From an uncultured Altererythrobacter sp. (GTDB lineage Bacteria > Pseudomonadota > Alphaproteobacteria > Sphingomonadales > Sphingomonadaceae): a stretch of 64,000 nt of DNA. Shown one piece after another: positions 36,954 to 47,000 of the stretch. The position numbers were made by a program, and so were the translations under genes. The notes below the pieces were generated by a model that was given only the letters and a program-made list of their open reading frames with translations, had not been told where the DNA came from and searched no databases. Every line of letters starts with the position of its first letter. Positions within the stretch are counted from its first letter, which is position 1. The stretch is from positions 46,522 to 110,521 of the forward strand of contig CAJXNC010000010.1 of assembly GCA_913056125.1 (NCBI GenBank), in the 5' to 3' direction.

Positions 36954-39527
36954 TTGGCGGGTTCGCGCTCCATCAAGACGACCTGCGCCTATTGCGGTGT
37001 GGGCTGCGGGATAAAGGCCCGCGTGGGGGGCGAGCGCGAAGTCACGATCAAGGGTGATCGCGCACATCCGGCGAACGAGGGGCGGCTTTGCTCGAAGGGT
37101 ACCTATCTCGGCGAGACCGTGGGCCTCGAAGGGCGCCTGCTGCATCCGATGATCGGGGAGGAGCGGGTCAGCTGGGACGCAGCGCTCGACGATGTGGCGA
37201 CGCGCATTCGCGAGACGATCAGCGAACATGGTCCAGACAGCGTCGCGCTCTACGTATCGGGGCAATTGCTGACCGAGGACTATTACGTCGCCAACAAGCT
37301 CGCCAAGGGCTTCATCGGTACGGGAAATATCGATACCAATTCAAGGCTTTGCATGGCCAGCGCGGTGGCCGCGCACAACCGGGCATTCGGAGAGGACGTG
37401 GTGCCCTGTTCCTACGACGACCTCGACCATGCCGATCTGATCGTGCTGGTCGGGTCCAATACCGCCTGGTGCCATCCGGTGATCTGGCAGCGGATCGAGC
37501 GTCAGCGTGAGAAGCGCGGCACGCGGCTGGTGGTCATCGATCCGCGCCGGACGGAGACCGCGGCACTGGCAGATTTGCATATCCCCATTGCTCCCGATGG
37601 CGATGTCGCCCTGTTCAACGCGCTGCTGGCCGCCTGCGCCGGGAAGGGCCTGCTCGATCTTCAATTCATCGAGCAGAATTGCGAGCTTCCCGAAGGTTAC
37701 TTCGAAGCGCTGGACGCTGATTCCCATGGAATTGACCAGGACGTGTTCGATCGCCTGGTGTGTCTCGTTGCGGACAATCCGCGCATGGTCACGCTGTTCA
37801 GCCAGGGGGCCAACCAGTCCGTGTGCGGCACGGACAAGGGCAATGCGATCATCAATCTCCATCTTGCCACCGGGCGGATCAACCAGCCGGGTGCGGGGCC
37901 TTTCAGCATCACCGGCCAGCCCAATGCCATGGGTGGGCGCGAGGTTGGCGGTCTGGCCAACATGCTCGCCTGTCATCTGGGCTTTTCGTATGATGAGCGG
38001 GCTGCTGTTTCACAATTCTGGGAAGCGCCCGATCTTTGCGAAGGGCCGGGGCTGAAGGCTGTCGACCTGTTCAACGCCGTGCATGAGGGGAAGGTGAAGT
38101 TCCTCTGGATCATGGCCACCAATCCGGCGGTTTCCATGCCCGATGCCGGCTTTGTCCGCGCGGCGCTGGCGAAATGCCCGCATGTCGTGGTCTCCGATGT
38201 CATTGCAAATACCGACACGGCCAAATTTGCCCATGTCCGTCTGCCCGCGCTCGGCTGGGGTGAGAAGGACGGGACGGTGACCAATTCGGAACGTTGCATC
38301 TCGCGCCAGCGCAACCTGTTCGCCGCACCGGGCGAGGCGCGTGCCGACTGGCGGATCATTTGCGATGTGGCCGCCCGTCTCGGTTTCCGGGAAGCGTTCG
38401 ACTTTTCCTCGCCTGCTGCAATCTTTCGCGAATATGCGGCGATGACCGGCCTCTCGGTGGAGCAGGGCAAGTGTCTCGACCTGACGCAGTGGGCGGATTG
38501 CAGGGACGAAGATTACGAGAAGATGGAGCCGTTCCAATGGGGTGGAAGGTTCCCGCTCGAGCGTTCCTTTTCACATCCTGGCGGAAGGGCAAGATTGGTT
38601 CCGGTTGCACAAAGCACGCAAAGTACCGCCGAGACGGTACTCAATACCGGGCGCTATCGCGACCAGTGGCACACGATGACGCGCACCGGGCTATCGTCCA
38701 GCCTCTCCAGGCATCTGCGAGAGCCGATCCTGGAAGTTTCAGCCGAGGATGCCGAACGTCTTGGATTGGCGGATCACGGTTTTGCCAAGGCCACCACGAG
38801 GCAGGGTGAGAGCATCTACCGGGTGATCATCAGCGACGCACAGGCACCCGGGCAGGTCTTCGTGCCGATGCACTTCACCGATGCCAATTCGGGAGGCGGG
38901 CGGACCGGACTGCTGGTGCACCCTGCCAAGGATCCTGTATCGGGCCAGCCCGGCTTCAAGAACACGCCTGTACAGCTTGCCACTTTCGCGCCGGAATGGC
39001 GGGCTTTCCTGCTGACTCGCGACATTGTGCAGCCCGATTGTTCCTATTGGGCGAGGGCGCGGATTGCAGGGGGCTGGCTGACCGAACTGGCTGGAATGGG
39101 TGCGGTGGATGTGGAGCGCCTCTTGCCCGCTGGCCTGCGTAGCGAAGTTTCCGACCGCAAACGGGGCATGCTGCGTATTTCCGTGCTCGCACAGGATGGT
39201 GGATTGCTGGCCGTTCTGTTTGTCACTCGAACAGGGCGCCTGCCGCGGCGGGACTGGATCGAGAAGCAGTTCGCCAAGCCTGACGCGCAGATGGAGGAAT
39301 TGCTGGCCGGGCGTCCCTCGAAGCCACTGCCAGACAGGGGCAAGATCGTGTGCGTCTGTCACGATATTGGCGAGAAGGAGATCGCTGCCGAGGTCGAGCA
39401 GGGTGCCTGCTCGGTGAAGGCCGTGGGCGAAGCTTGCCGGGCAGGAACCAATTGCGGCTCCTGTCGCCCGCTTATCGCACGAATTCTCGAGGATTTGTCC
39501 CAGACCGCAAGGGAGGCCGCAGAATGA
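36954..39527 (+). CDS. nasA: Assimilatory nitrate reductase catalytic subunit with C-terminal BFD domain
   Basis: An 857-residue molybdopterin enzyme reducing nitrate to nitrite in the cytoplasm. The N-terminal [4Fe-4S] motif uses Cys11, Cys14, Cys18 and Cys46 (TTCAYCGVGC, GRLCSKG). SRLCMASAV, GSNTAWCHPV and NAMGGREVGG are typical bis-MGD-binding blocks. The last 60 residues form a BFD-like [2Fe-2S] domain (CVCHD with Cys800 and Cys802, TNCGSC), as in Klebsiella NasA. The start is TTG at 36954; no ATG occurs before the first cluster ligand, so a rare start must be used. There is no Tat signal, as expected. Confidence 0.95.
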   Translation: MAGSRSIKTTCAYCGVGCGIKARVGGEREVTIKGDRAHPANEGRLCSKGTYLGETVGLEGRLLHPMIGEERVSWDAALDDVATRIRETISEHGPDSVALYVSGQLLTEDYYVANKLAKGFIGTGNIDTNSRLCMASAVAAHNRAFGEDVVPCSYDDLDHADLIVLVGSNTAWCHPVIWQRIERQREKRGTRLVVIDPRRTETAALADLHIPIAPDGDVALFNALLAACAGKGLLDLQFIEQNCELPEGYFEALDADSHGIDQDVFDRLVCLVADNPRMVTLFSQGANQSVCGTDKGNAIINLHLATGRINQPGAGPFSITGQPNAMGGREVGGLANMLACHLGFSYDERAAVSQFWEAPDLCEGPGLKAVDLFNAVHEGKVKFLWIMATNPAVSMPDAGFVRAALAKCPHVVVSDVIANTDTAKFAHVRLPALGWGEKDGTVTNSERCISRQRNLFAAPGEARADWRIICDVAARLGFREAFDFSSPAAIFREYAAMTGLSVEQGKCLDLTQWADCRDEDYEKMEPFQWGGRFPLERSFSHPGGRARLVPVAQSTQSTAETVLNTGRYRDQWHTMTRTGLSSSLSRHLREPILEVSAEDAERLGLADHGFAKATTRQGESIYRVIISDAQAPGQVFVPMHFTDANSGGGRTGLLVHPAKDPVSGQPGFKNTPVQLATFAPEWRAFLLTRDIVQPDCSYWARARIAGGWLTELAGMGAVDVERLLPAGLRSEVSDRKRGMLRISVLAQDGGLLAVLFVTRTGRLPRRDWIEKQFAKPDAQMEELLAGRPSKPLPDRGKIVCVCHDIGEKEIAAEVEQGACSVKAVGEACRAGTNCGSCRPLIARILEDLSQTAREAAE

Positions 39528-39940
39528 CGCCAGATCAGATTTCCCTCGTCCAGGAAAGCTTTGCCAAGGTCACACCCTTGGCCGAGAAGGCCGCAGATAT
39601 CTTCTACAAGCGCCTGTTCGAACAGGCGCCGGCCGTGCGCCACCTGTTTCCGGACGATATGGCCGAACAGAAGCGTAAACTGATGACCATGCTTGGCGTG
39701 GCGGTGAACGGATTGACGCGGCTTGAGGATATCCTCCCCTCAGTGCAACAACTCGGGCGCAGGCACGTCGCCTACGGCGCCAAGCCCGAACATTATCCCG
39801 TGGTTGGCGCGACCTTGCTCTTCACGCTCGAAATGGGCCTTGGCGATGACTGGTCGGACGAACTCAACGAGGCATGGTCTGCCGCCTATGCGGCGCTGGC
39901 CGGTGCGATGATCGATGCCGCGGCCGAGGTGGAGCAGTGA
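39524..39940 (+). CDS. Single-domain bacterial globin (Vitreoscilla haemoglobin-like)
   Basis: A 138-residue haem protein. Alignment to Vitreoscilla haemoglobin gives the CD1 Phe in HLFPDD (about 42) and the proximal His81 in GRRHVAYG followed by HYPVVG. It lacks the reductase domain of flavohaemoglobin Hmp. ATG 39524 overlaps the nasA stop as ATGA. Its place between nitrate reductase and siroheme synthesis suggests scavenging of NO formed during nitrite reduction, or oxygen supply; both are inference. Confidence 0.92.
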   Translation: MTPDQISLVQESFAKVTPLAEKAADIFYKRLFEQAPAVRHLFPDDMAEQKRKLMTMLGVAVNGLTRLEDILPSVQQLGRRHVAYGAKPEHYPVVGATLLFTLEMGLGDDWSDELNEAWSAAYAALAGAMIDAAAEVEQ

Positions 39941-40719
39941 GCGCGCCCATGATCTCGTCCGGAGAAGTCTGGCTGGTCGGCGCCGGACCCGGCGATCCCG
40001 ACTTGCTGACGCGCAAGGCGGAGAAGCTGATTCACGCGGCCAGCGTGGTATTCCATGATGCGCTGGTGGGCCAGGGTGTGCTCGATCTGATCCCGGACCA
40101 TGTGCGGCTGGTATCGGTGGGCAAGCGGGCAGGGCGCCATTCGAAGGACCAGAAGACCATCGATATGCTGCTGGTCGAGGCAGCTTTGGCGGGTGAGCGG
40201 GTTGTGCGCCTGAAGGGCGGCGATCCGTCGATCTTCGGGCGTTCGATGGAGGAACTGACCGCCTGCCGCGAAGTCGGAGTGCCGGTGCGGATATGCCCCG
40301 GCGTGACCGCCGCCAGCGCTGCTTCTGCCGGTCTCGGGACCTCGCTGACGCTGCGCGGGACTGCGCGGAGACTGACCTTCGTCACTGCGCATACGCGGAA
40401 GGGCAAGGTGCAATCGCTCGATTGGCAGGCGCTGGCCGATCCGCAGGCGACGCTCGCCATCTATATGGGCAAGGCTTCCGCGCCTGAAATCGCCAGGGGC
40501 CTGATCGAGGCGGGGCTGCCGGGCGACACGCCCGTCGCACTGGTCGAGAATGCCAGCCTCCCGGAAGAACGCCATTTCCATACGAGGCTCGACCTGCTGC
40601 CGATCGCAGCGCGCACTGCGCTTGGTGATGGACCGGCAATTGTCCTCATCGGCGCTGCTGTTGGTGAGGCCCGATTGGGAATGTGGGTCAATTCGAGGGA
40701 AGAATTACGTTTGGACTAA
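39937..40719 (+). CDS. cobA: Uroporphyrinogen-III C-methyltransferase
   Basis: A 260-residue SAM-dependent enzyme making precorrin-2, the precursor of siroheme needed by NirB. Signatures are VGAGPGDPDLLTRKAEKLI at the N-terminus, VRLKGGDPSIFGR (the second SUMT signature) and GTSLTLRGTARRLTFVTAH. It lacks the CysG-type dehydrogenase/chelatase, so those steps must be encoded elsewhere. GTG 39937 overlaps the globin stop and has GAGG about seven bases upstream; ATG 39949 is the alternative. Last gene of the nir-nas unit. Confidence 0.94.
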   Translation: MSAPMISSGEVWLVGAGPGDPDLLTRKAEKLIHAASVVFHDALVGQGVLDLIPDHVRLVSVGKRAGRHSKDQKTIDMLLVEAALAGERVVRLKGGDPSIFGRSMEELTACREVGVPVRICPGVTAASAASAGLGTSLTLRGTARRLTFVTAHTRKGKVQSLDWQALADPQATLAIYMGKASAPEIARGLIEAGLPGDTPVALVENASLPEERHFHTRLDLLPIAARTALGDGPAIVLIGAAVGEARLGMWVNSREELRLD

Positions 40720-40730
40720 CAGCGCCCGCG

Positions 40731-40753
40731 GGAATGCCTTAATCGGACATTCC
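40731..40753 (+). terminator. Weak hairpin after cobA
   Basis: Bases 40731-40738 pair with 40745-40753 with one bulge and a six-base loop, 11 bases after the cobA stop. There is only a short T-rich tail. The remainder of the 40720-40971 gap shows no convincing gene, only this hairpin and the inverted repeat next to tRNA-Asn. Confidence 0.3.
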
Positions 40754-40935
40754 TTGTGGCTGCGATGCAACCTTGCCCTGCGTGCCGCTACGCCATTTTG
40801 TTGCGCGAGATGCCGATTCTGGAAAGCATGCGCCTTCCACTTCATGCGGTTTGAGCGACCACGAAATGGCGGGGTGGGCCGTGTTACGCTCCCGGAGCGC
40901 AGGTTTCTGCCCTGTCATGCCAAGAGGACAAGCCG

Positions 40936-40969
40936 AATTCTCATGTGATTACAGATTGTTATGAGAATT
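40936..40969. repeat. A-T-rich inverted repeat beside tRNA-Asn
   Basis: Perfect 9-bp arms (40936-40944 with 40961-40969) are separated by 16 bases, starting two bases beyond the 3' end of the tRNA gene on the minus strand. It could shape the tRNA 3' end or be a protein-binding site; there is no T-run. Confidence 0.35.
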
Positions 40970-40971
40970 GA

Positions 40972-41046
40972 TGGCTCCCCGAGTTGGATTCGAACCAACG
41001 ACCAAGTGATTAACAGTCACCTACTCTACCGCTGAGCTATCGGGGA
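40972..41046 (-). tRNA. tRNA-Asn (GTT)
   Basis: A complete cloverleaf of 75 bases including encoded CCA. The acceptor stem TCCCCGA pairs with TCGGGGA, the discriminator is G, the T-loop region GGTTCGAATCC is intact, and the anticodon loop CTGTTAA gives GTT for asparagine. Confidence 0.97.
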
Positions 41047-41117
41047 GCAGCCCGAAGGCAGGAGTGCGCCTATATGGGCGCGATTCCGCTTTTGCAACCC
41101 TTCAAATGGCGCTGCTC

Positions 41118-41906
41118 TCAAACAGCGAATTGTTCGGCCACGATCCGCTCGTCCAGGGCATGCCCGGGGTCGAAGAGAAGCGTCATTTCCTTGTCGCAGG
41201 CAATCTCGACATGAACCTCGGCAACGTCGCGCACTTCCTTTTGGTCACCCACCACGGCGACGGGGCGTTTGGCCGGTTCCCGTACACGGAAAGTGACCTT
41301 GCTCTTCTCCGGAAGGATGGCCCCCTTCCAGCGGCGCGGACGGAAGGGGCTGATCGGGGTGAGTGCCAGCATACGCGAATCGAGTGGCAAGATCGGGCCA
41401 TTGGCGGAGAGGTTGTAGGCCGTCGAACCCACCGGCGTGGAGAGCAGGATACCGTCACCGGCCAGTTCCGGAATTCGAACCTTGCCATTGACCGAAATCT
41501 CGATCTTGGCGGTCTGGCGCGTTTCACGAAGCAGGCTCACCTCGTTTACCGCATAGAAGCTCTGCGTTTCGCCATTCTGCGTGACCGCTTCCATGCACAA
41601 GGGCCTCACCGCCATGGGCTTGGCCTCGGCAAGCCTTTCGCGCAGGCCGTTGGCACCGTGATAGCGGTTCATCAGGAAGCCCACCGTGCCGAGATTGAGG
41701 CCGAAAACGGGGATGATCCGCCCGGTATCGAGCATTTCGTGCAGCGCATCGAGCATGGTGCCGTCACCACCGAGCGCGATTACGGCATCGGCTTCTTCCG
41801 TGGGCACGAAATCGATCTTTTCGCACAGCTCCTTGGCTGCCTTTCGCGCCCTGTCGGACTGCGAATAGAGCAGTGCCAGCCGTTGGTATTGCGGTTTGTC
41901 GCTCAC
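41118..41906 (-). CDS. nadK: NAD kinase
   Basis: A 262-residue cytoplasmic kinase that makes NADP from NAD. The GGDGT motif is at about 46-50 with the catalytic Asp, and the conserved NE block reads YAVNEVSL. The glycine-rich segment GDGILLSTPVGSTAYNLSANGPI is clear. GTG at 41906 is preferred, since GGGGG lies upstream and the family N-terminus begins there. An ATG at 41975 would add 23 unlike residues. It lies upstream of tRNA-Asn on the same strand with a 71-base gap. Confidence 0.95.
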   Translation of the reverse strand: MSDKPQYQRLALLYSQSDRARKAAKELCEKIDFVPTEEADAVIALGGDGTMLDALHEMLDTGRIIPVFGLNLGTVGFLMNRYHGANGLRERLAEAKPMAVRPLCMEAVTQNGETQSFYAVNEVSLLRETRQTAKIEISVNGKVRIPELAGDGILLSTPVGSTAYNLSANGPILPLDSRMLALTPISPFRPRRWKGAILPEKSKVTFRVREPAKRPVAVVGDQKEVRDVAEVHVEIACDKEMTLLFDPGHALDERIVAEQFAV

Positions 41907-42028
41907 ACTTGCCCCCGATCGCGCCCAATGGATTTGGTGCGGTGCAACCCTATGGTTCGGCGTCCCGATTTGCAACGCGAAGGAGCAAGGAAGATGACGG
42001 GGGATGGTTCATGCGCCAATAAGGCAGG

Positions 42029-42838
42029 ATGCAACTGATCGATATCATTGGCGATCGCCGCAAGAAGGCCGACCGGCGCGGGATGAGGCATCATCCGCTG
42101 GCACGCGAACTTGCAGAGGCGCTCGAATTGCGCCGGGTCGACATGCTGTTCCAGCCGCAATTCTGCTCCCGGACCGGCGCGATGACGGGTGCCGAGGCGC
42201 TCGTGCGCTGGGCGCATCCTCAATTTGGCGAGATTGCGGGGGATTCGCTGTTCGAGATCGCTGGAATGTCGGGACTTGCTGAAAAGCTGTCCGCTTTCGT
42301 GTTCGAGGAGGCTCTGCACGAGGCGGCGAGCTGGCCGGAACACTTGCGGCTTTCACTTAACGTAACCCCGGCGGATCTTGCCGGACCCGACTTCGTACCC
42401 CGGCTGATGCAGGCCAAGGCGGATGCGGGCGTTGCTCCGTCGCGGGTAACGCTCGAAATTACCGAGCAATCCCTGTTCGACCAGCTCGACAAGGCATCCG
42501 TATTGCTGGAGCAGCTTGTGAGCCGAGGTGTCAAAGTGGCGCTTGACGATTTCGGCGCGGGCTTCTGCAACTTTCGCTACCTGAAGGTCCTCCCGCTGCA
42601 TTACCTCAAGCTCGACCGGATCATGGTCGACGGAATCACGCGTGACGGGCGCGATCTGGAAGTGCTGCGCGGTATCATCGCCATGGCCCATGCGCTCGAC
42701 CTCGATGTGATTGCAGAGGGTATCGAGACCGAGCAGCAGCGCGAGGCGGTAGTGCGCGAGGGCTGCGCCGGTTGGCAAGGCTACCTGGGCGCCAAGCCCA
42801 TGCGTGCTTCCGATTTTGCCGGGCTACTAGGCCGATAG
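42029..42838 (+). CDS. Stand-alone EAL-domain c-di-GMP phosphodiesterase
   Basis: A 269-residue cytoplasmic protein made of an EAL domain only (about 25-265). The signature AEALVRW is at 55-61 with Glu56. Further metal and catalytic residues are visible: Asn in LSLNVTP, Glu in LEITE, Asp-Asp in LDDFGAG, Lys in YLKLDRI, Glu in IAEGIE and Gln in [10 protein letters not shown]. The set is complete, so it should hydrolyse c-di-GMP to pGpG. There is no GGDEF, sensor or membrane part; a basic N-terminal stretch (RRKKADRR) might bind a partner. Confidence 0.92.
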   Translation: MQLIDIIGDRRKKADRRGMRHHPLARELAEALELRRVDMLFQPQFCSRTGAMTGAEALVRWAHPQFGEIAGDSLFEIAGMSGLAEKLSAFVFEEALHEAASWPEHLRLSLNVTPADLAGPDFVPRLMQAKADAGVAPSRVTLEITEQSLFDQLDKASVLLEQLVSRGVKVALDDFGAGFCNFRYLKVLPLHYLKLDRIMVDGITRDGRDLEVLRGIIAMAHALDLDVIAEGIETEQQREAVVREGCAGWQGYLGAKPMRASDFAGLLGR

Positions 42839-42935
42839 GTCGCACCTTCGGGGACGTAGAGCTTCCGCTTGTCACGCAAGGCAGATAGAGCGCCGCAAAG
42901 CCGAGAATCGGTCACTTCAAAACAGCGGGTGCCCC

Positions 42936-43604
42936 ATGCCAACACTTAATCCAAACACGCCGCATCCCATGGTCATGCCTGACGGAACGGTGGTGAAGAC
43001 GGTGGTCCAGCTTAACCAGGTGATCGACCATCCCCGGATGGAGATCGGTGATTTCACCTATTTCGGGCATCTGGAAGAGCTGGAAGACTATGCTGGCTAT
43101 CTCGCGCCCTACCTATTTCCGCCGAGTCCGGAGAAGCTGGTAATCGGCAAGTTCTGCCAGATCGCGCACGGCGTGCGGATCATCACCAGTTCGGCCAATC
43201 ACGATACCAGTGGTTTCTCGACCTATCCCTTTTCCAATTTCACGATGGATTCCTCCATGACCATGGCGGATGTGCTCAAGCTGTTCGACCTGCCCGATCG
43301 CAAGGGCGATACGGTGATCGGCAACGATGTATGGATCGGGATGGGGGCAGTACTGATGCCCGGGGTAACGATTGGCGATGGCGCGATCATCTCGGCCTAT
43401 TCGGTCGTGGTGAAAGACGTGGAACCCTATACGATTGTCGGCGGCAACCCCGCCAAACCGCTCAAGCCCCGTTTCGACGAGAAAACCGCCAAGGCCTTGC
43501 TGGACATTGCCTGGTGGGACTGGCCGAAGGAGCGCATCGAGGCGAATATCGATGCCATTACCGGAGCAAACCTGGCAGCGCTGCGTGCTGCTGCGGTGAG
43601 CTGA
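42936..43604 (+). CDS. XAT-family (CatB/Vat-like) acetyltransferase
   Basis: A 222-residue left-handed beta-helix acetyltransferase. The catalytic His89 lies in [15 protein letters not shown], the hallmark of xenobiotic acetyltransferases such as CatB (chloramphenicol) and Vat (streptogramin A). Hexapeptide repeats ([26 protein letters not shown]) and the C-terminal [13 protein letters not shown] are typical. Chromosomal members often have no proven drug substrate, so a resistance role is only possible. No ribosome site stronger than GGG is seen. Confidence 0.9.
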   Translation: MPTLNPNTPHPMVMPDGTVVKTVVQLNQVIDHPRMEIGDFTYFGHLEELEDYAGYLAPYLFPPSPEKLVIGKFCQIAHGVRIITSSANHDTSGFSTYPFSNFTMDSSMTMADVLKLFDLPDRKGDTVIGNDVWIGMGAVLMPGVTIGDGAIISAYSVVVKDVEPYTIVGGNPAKPLKPRFDEKTAKALLDIAWWDWPKERIEANIDAITGANLAALRAAAVS

Positions 43605-43723
43605 CGATCAAGCGAAGGGCGGGATCGAGGCCGATCCACCCCACATGAGCCACGACCGAGCCGATCCCCGGTTGTGACGAACAACACGATCCCTATCGCG
43701 CCCCTCCAATCTCGGAGGACTAT

Positions 43724-44074
43724 ATGAAATTCGCATTCGCGCTCGCTCTTGCTCCCGCCCTCATGGCGACAGGCGCCGCCGCGCAGCAAGCACAGCCCGC
43801 ACCGCAAGCAGCCCCGGCAGCGATATCCGACCAGGAAGTCAGCCGGTTTGCCATGGCCGCCCTGCTGGTCCAGCAGATTGCCGCCGACGAGGCGATGGAC
43901 GAACAGCAGAAGCAGGCGGCGTTGGAATCGGTTCTGCAACAGACCGGCATTGCGCCGCAGCGCTACAACCAGATCGCCCAGCGCACGCAGAATAGCGAGG
44001 AACTGGCGCAGCGCGTACAGATGGCGGCCAACGCGCACATTGAAGCCGCGCAACAGGCGCAGCAGGCGCAATAG
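43724..44074 (+). CDS. DUF4168-like exported protein
   Basis: A 116-residue protein with a signal peptide (MKFAFALALAPALMATGAAA) and a Gln/Ala-rich, mainly helical mature part. The repeated pattern around ISDQEVSRFAMAALLVQQIAAD and QRYNQIAQRTQNSEELAQRV fits DUF4168. Function unknown; periplasmic by prediction. GGAGG lies before the ATG. It converges on mfd with a 14-base gap. Confidence 0.75.
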   Translation: MKFAFALALAPALMATGAAAQQAQPAPQAAPAAISDQEVSRFAMAALLVQQIAADEAMDEQQKQAALESVLQQTGIAPQRYNQIAQRTQNSEELAQRVQMAANAHIEAAQQAQQAQ

Positions 44075-44088
44075 CGCGAGACTTCGGG

Positions 44089-47000
44089 TTAGCCCGCCTT
44101 CTTCCTGGCTTTCCTGACGATCCCGCTCAGCCCCTTGGTCAGCTGGAACAGCCCGTTGAGGCGGCTTTGCGGATCGCCCCAGGCGCGGTTGATCACCAGC
44201 TTCATGTCGGGGCGCAGCTTGGCCGTGCCTTGCAGCCGGTCGACATAGGCGAGCAGGCCGGCAGGGTCGGGGAAGTCGTCCTTGTGGAAACTGACCAAAG
44301 TGCCGCGCGCGCCGACATCGATCTTGGCAATGTTCGCCTCGATCGCTTGGTGCTTGATCTCGATCAGGCGGATCAGGTTCTTGGTCGGTTCGGGCAGTTC
44401 GCCGAAACGGTCGATCATCTCGGCCGCAAGTCCTTCGATCTCGGCCTTGTCCTTGGCATCGTTGAGGCGGCGATAAAGCGCCATGCGCACGGCGAGGTCG
44501 GGCACGTAATCGTCGGGAATCATGATCGGCGCATCGACGGTGATCTGCGGCGACAGACCCTCGCGGTCCTTCTCTAGTCCCGCATCGCCGGCCTTCACCG
44601 CCAGGATCGCATCCTCGAGCATGGACTGGTAGAGTTCGAAGCCGACTTCGCGGATATGACCGGACTGCTCGTCGCCCAGCAAATTCCCTGCGCCGCGAAT
44701 ATCGAGATCGTGGCTGGCCAGCTGGAAACCTGCACCCAGCGAATCGAGGTCGCTCAGCACCTTGAGGCGCTTTTCCGCGACTTCACTCAGCACCGTGTCG
44801 GCGGGCGTCGTCATATAGGCATAGGCGCGGATCTTGGAGCGTCCGACACGTCCGCGCAGCTGGTAAAGCTGGGCCAGGCCGAAGCGGTCGGCGCGGTGGA
44901 TGATGATCGTATTGGCCGACGGGATATCGAGCCCGCTTTCGACGATGGTGGTCGAGAGCAACACTTCGTATTTCTTCTCGTAGAAGGCGCTCATCCGCTC
45001 TTCCACCATGCCCGCCGCCATCTGGCCATGCGCGGTGATGAAGCGGATTTCGGGCACGTTCTCGTGCAGCCAGTCCGCCACCGCATCCATGTCCGAAATG
45101 CGCGGTACGACGATGAAGCTCTGCCCGCCGCGATGGTGTTCGCGCAGCAGAGCCTCGCGCATCACCATGTCGTCCCATTCCATCACATATGTGCGAACGG
45201 CGAGGCGATCGACCGGCGGGGTCTGGATAGTCGAAAGCTCGCGCAGCCCGGTCATGGCCATTTGCAGCGTGCGCGGGATCGGCGTTGCGGTGAGCGTGAG
45301 CACGTGCACGTCGGTGCGCAGCTGCTTGAGCTTCTCCTTGTGATTGACGCCGAAGCGCTGCTCCTCGTCCACGATCACCAGTCCGAGATTCTTGAACTTG
45401 GTTTCCTTGGACAGGATCGCATGGGTGCCGATGACGATATCGACCTGGCCGGATTCCAGCCCCTCGCGCGTGGCCTTCATTTCGGCTGCGGGGACGAGGC
45501 GGGAGAGGCGGCCGATCTTGAGCGGAAAACCGGCAAAGCGTTCAGCGAAATTCTGGAAATGCTGGCGGGCGAGCAGGGTGGTGGGCGCGACCACGGCCAC
45601 TTGTTGGCCTGCCATGGCAGCCACGAAGGCGGCGCGTAAAGCGACCTCGGTCTTGCCGAAGCCGACATCGCCGCAGACGAGGCGGTCCATCGGCTTGCCT
45701 TCGGACAGGTCCTTCAAGACGTCATCGATGGCGGCGTCCTGGTCGTCGGTTTCCTCCCATGGGAAGCGATCGACGAATTGGTTGAAGCTGCTTTCTTCGG
45801 CTTCGAGCACGGGCGCTTTCTTGAGCGCGCGCGCGGCGGCGACCTGCATCAGCTCGCCGGCGATCTCGCGAATGCGCTCCTTCAGTCGGGCACGGCGCTT
45901 TTGCCAGGCTTCGCCGCCGAGCCGGTCGAGCATGGCGCCATCTTCGGATGAGCCATAGCGTGAGAGGACGTCAATATTCTCGACCGGGATGTAGAGTTTG
46001 TCGCCGCCCCGGTATTCCAGCATCACGCAATCGTGCTGACTCTTGCCCACGGCGACGGGTTCGAGACCGAGATATTTGCCGATGCCATGGTCGACATGGA
46101 CCACGAGGTCGCCGCGGCTGAGCGCCTGCAATTCGGCGAGGAAGGCGTCCGAATCCTTCTTCTTCTTGCGGCGGCGGACAAGGCGATCGCCCAGCAAATC
46201 CTGTTCGGTGACCAGCTCCAGCTCGTCATTGGCAAAGCCGGTATCGAGCGGCACAACCATGGCCACCGGTCGCGCCATCCCGCCTTTGGGCGCAGATTTG
46301 CCGAGTGCGTCTTGCCAGTTCTTGGCCAGCGTAAGCTCGGTCCCCGCTTCGGCAAGGATCGAGGCAATACGGCTGCGCGAACCTTCGGAATAGGCGGCGA
46401 GCATGGGCCTTTTGCCGACGCGGGCGAGGGCGGCGAAGTGCTTTGCCGCAGCCTCATAGGCATTCTTGCCGGCCGAGCGCTCGGGGGTGAAATCGCGCGC
46501 CGACTTGAAGCCGAAATCGACAACCTTGTCGCTTTCGGGCTCGGCGAAGATCACCGATTTGTGGATCGGCCATTTGGCGGTGGCCTCGTCCAGCTCCTCA
46601 TGCGCGAGATAAAGCGACTGTGTATCGAGCGGGCGGTAACTGCCCTTGGCCTGTCCGGCGATCTCTGTGCGCTGCTTGTGATAGTCCTCGATGTCGCCGA
46701 GCCGCTCCTCGGCGGCGCTGAGTGCGCCTGCGTCGATCACGATCTCGTCATCGGCGGAGAGATGGTCGAACAGGGTAGCGAGCTTGTCTTCGAACAGCGG
46801 CAGCCAGTGTTCCATACCGGCGAGGCGGCGCCCGTCGCTGACGGCTTCGTACAGCGGGTCCTGCGTGGCGGTGGCACCGAACTTCTCGCGGTAATGACTG
46901 CGAAAACGTTTGATCGTCTCCTCATCGAGCAAGGCTTCGCTGGCGGGCAGTAGCAAATGGTTGTCGAGCACGCCGGTGCTGCGCTGCGTATTGGGATCGA

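Noticed and set aside
40773..40964. Short open frame after cobA
   Set aside because: No ribosome site, no family resemblance, and it ends in the inverted repeat beside the tRNA.
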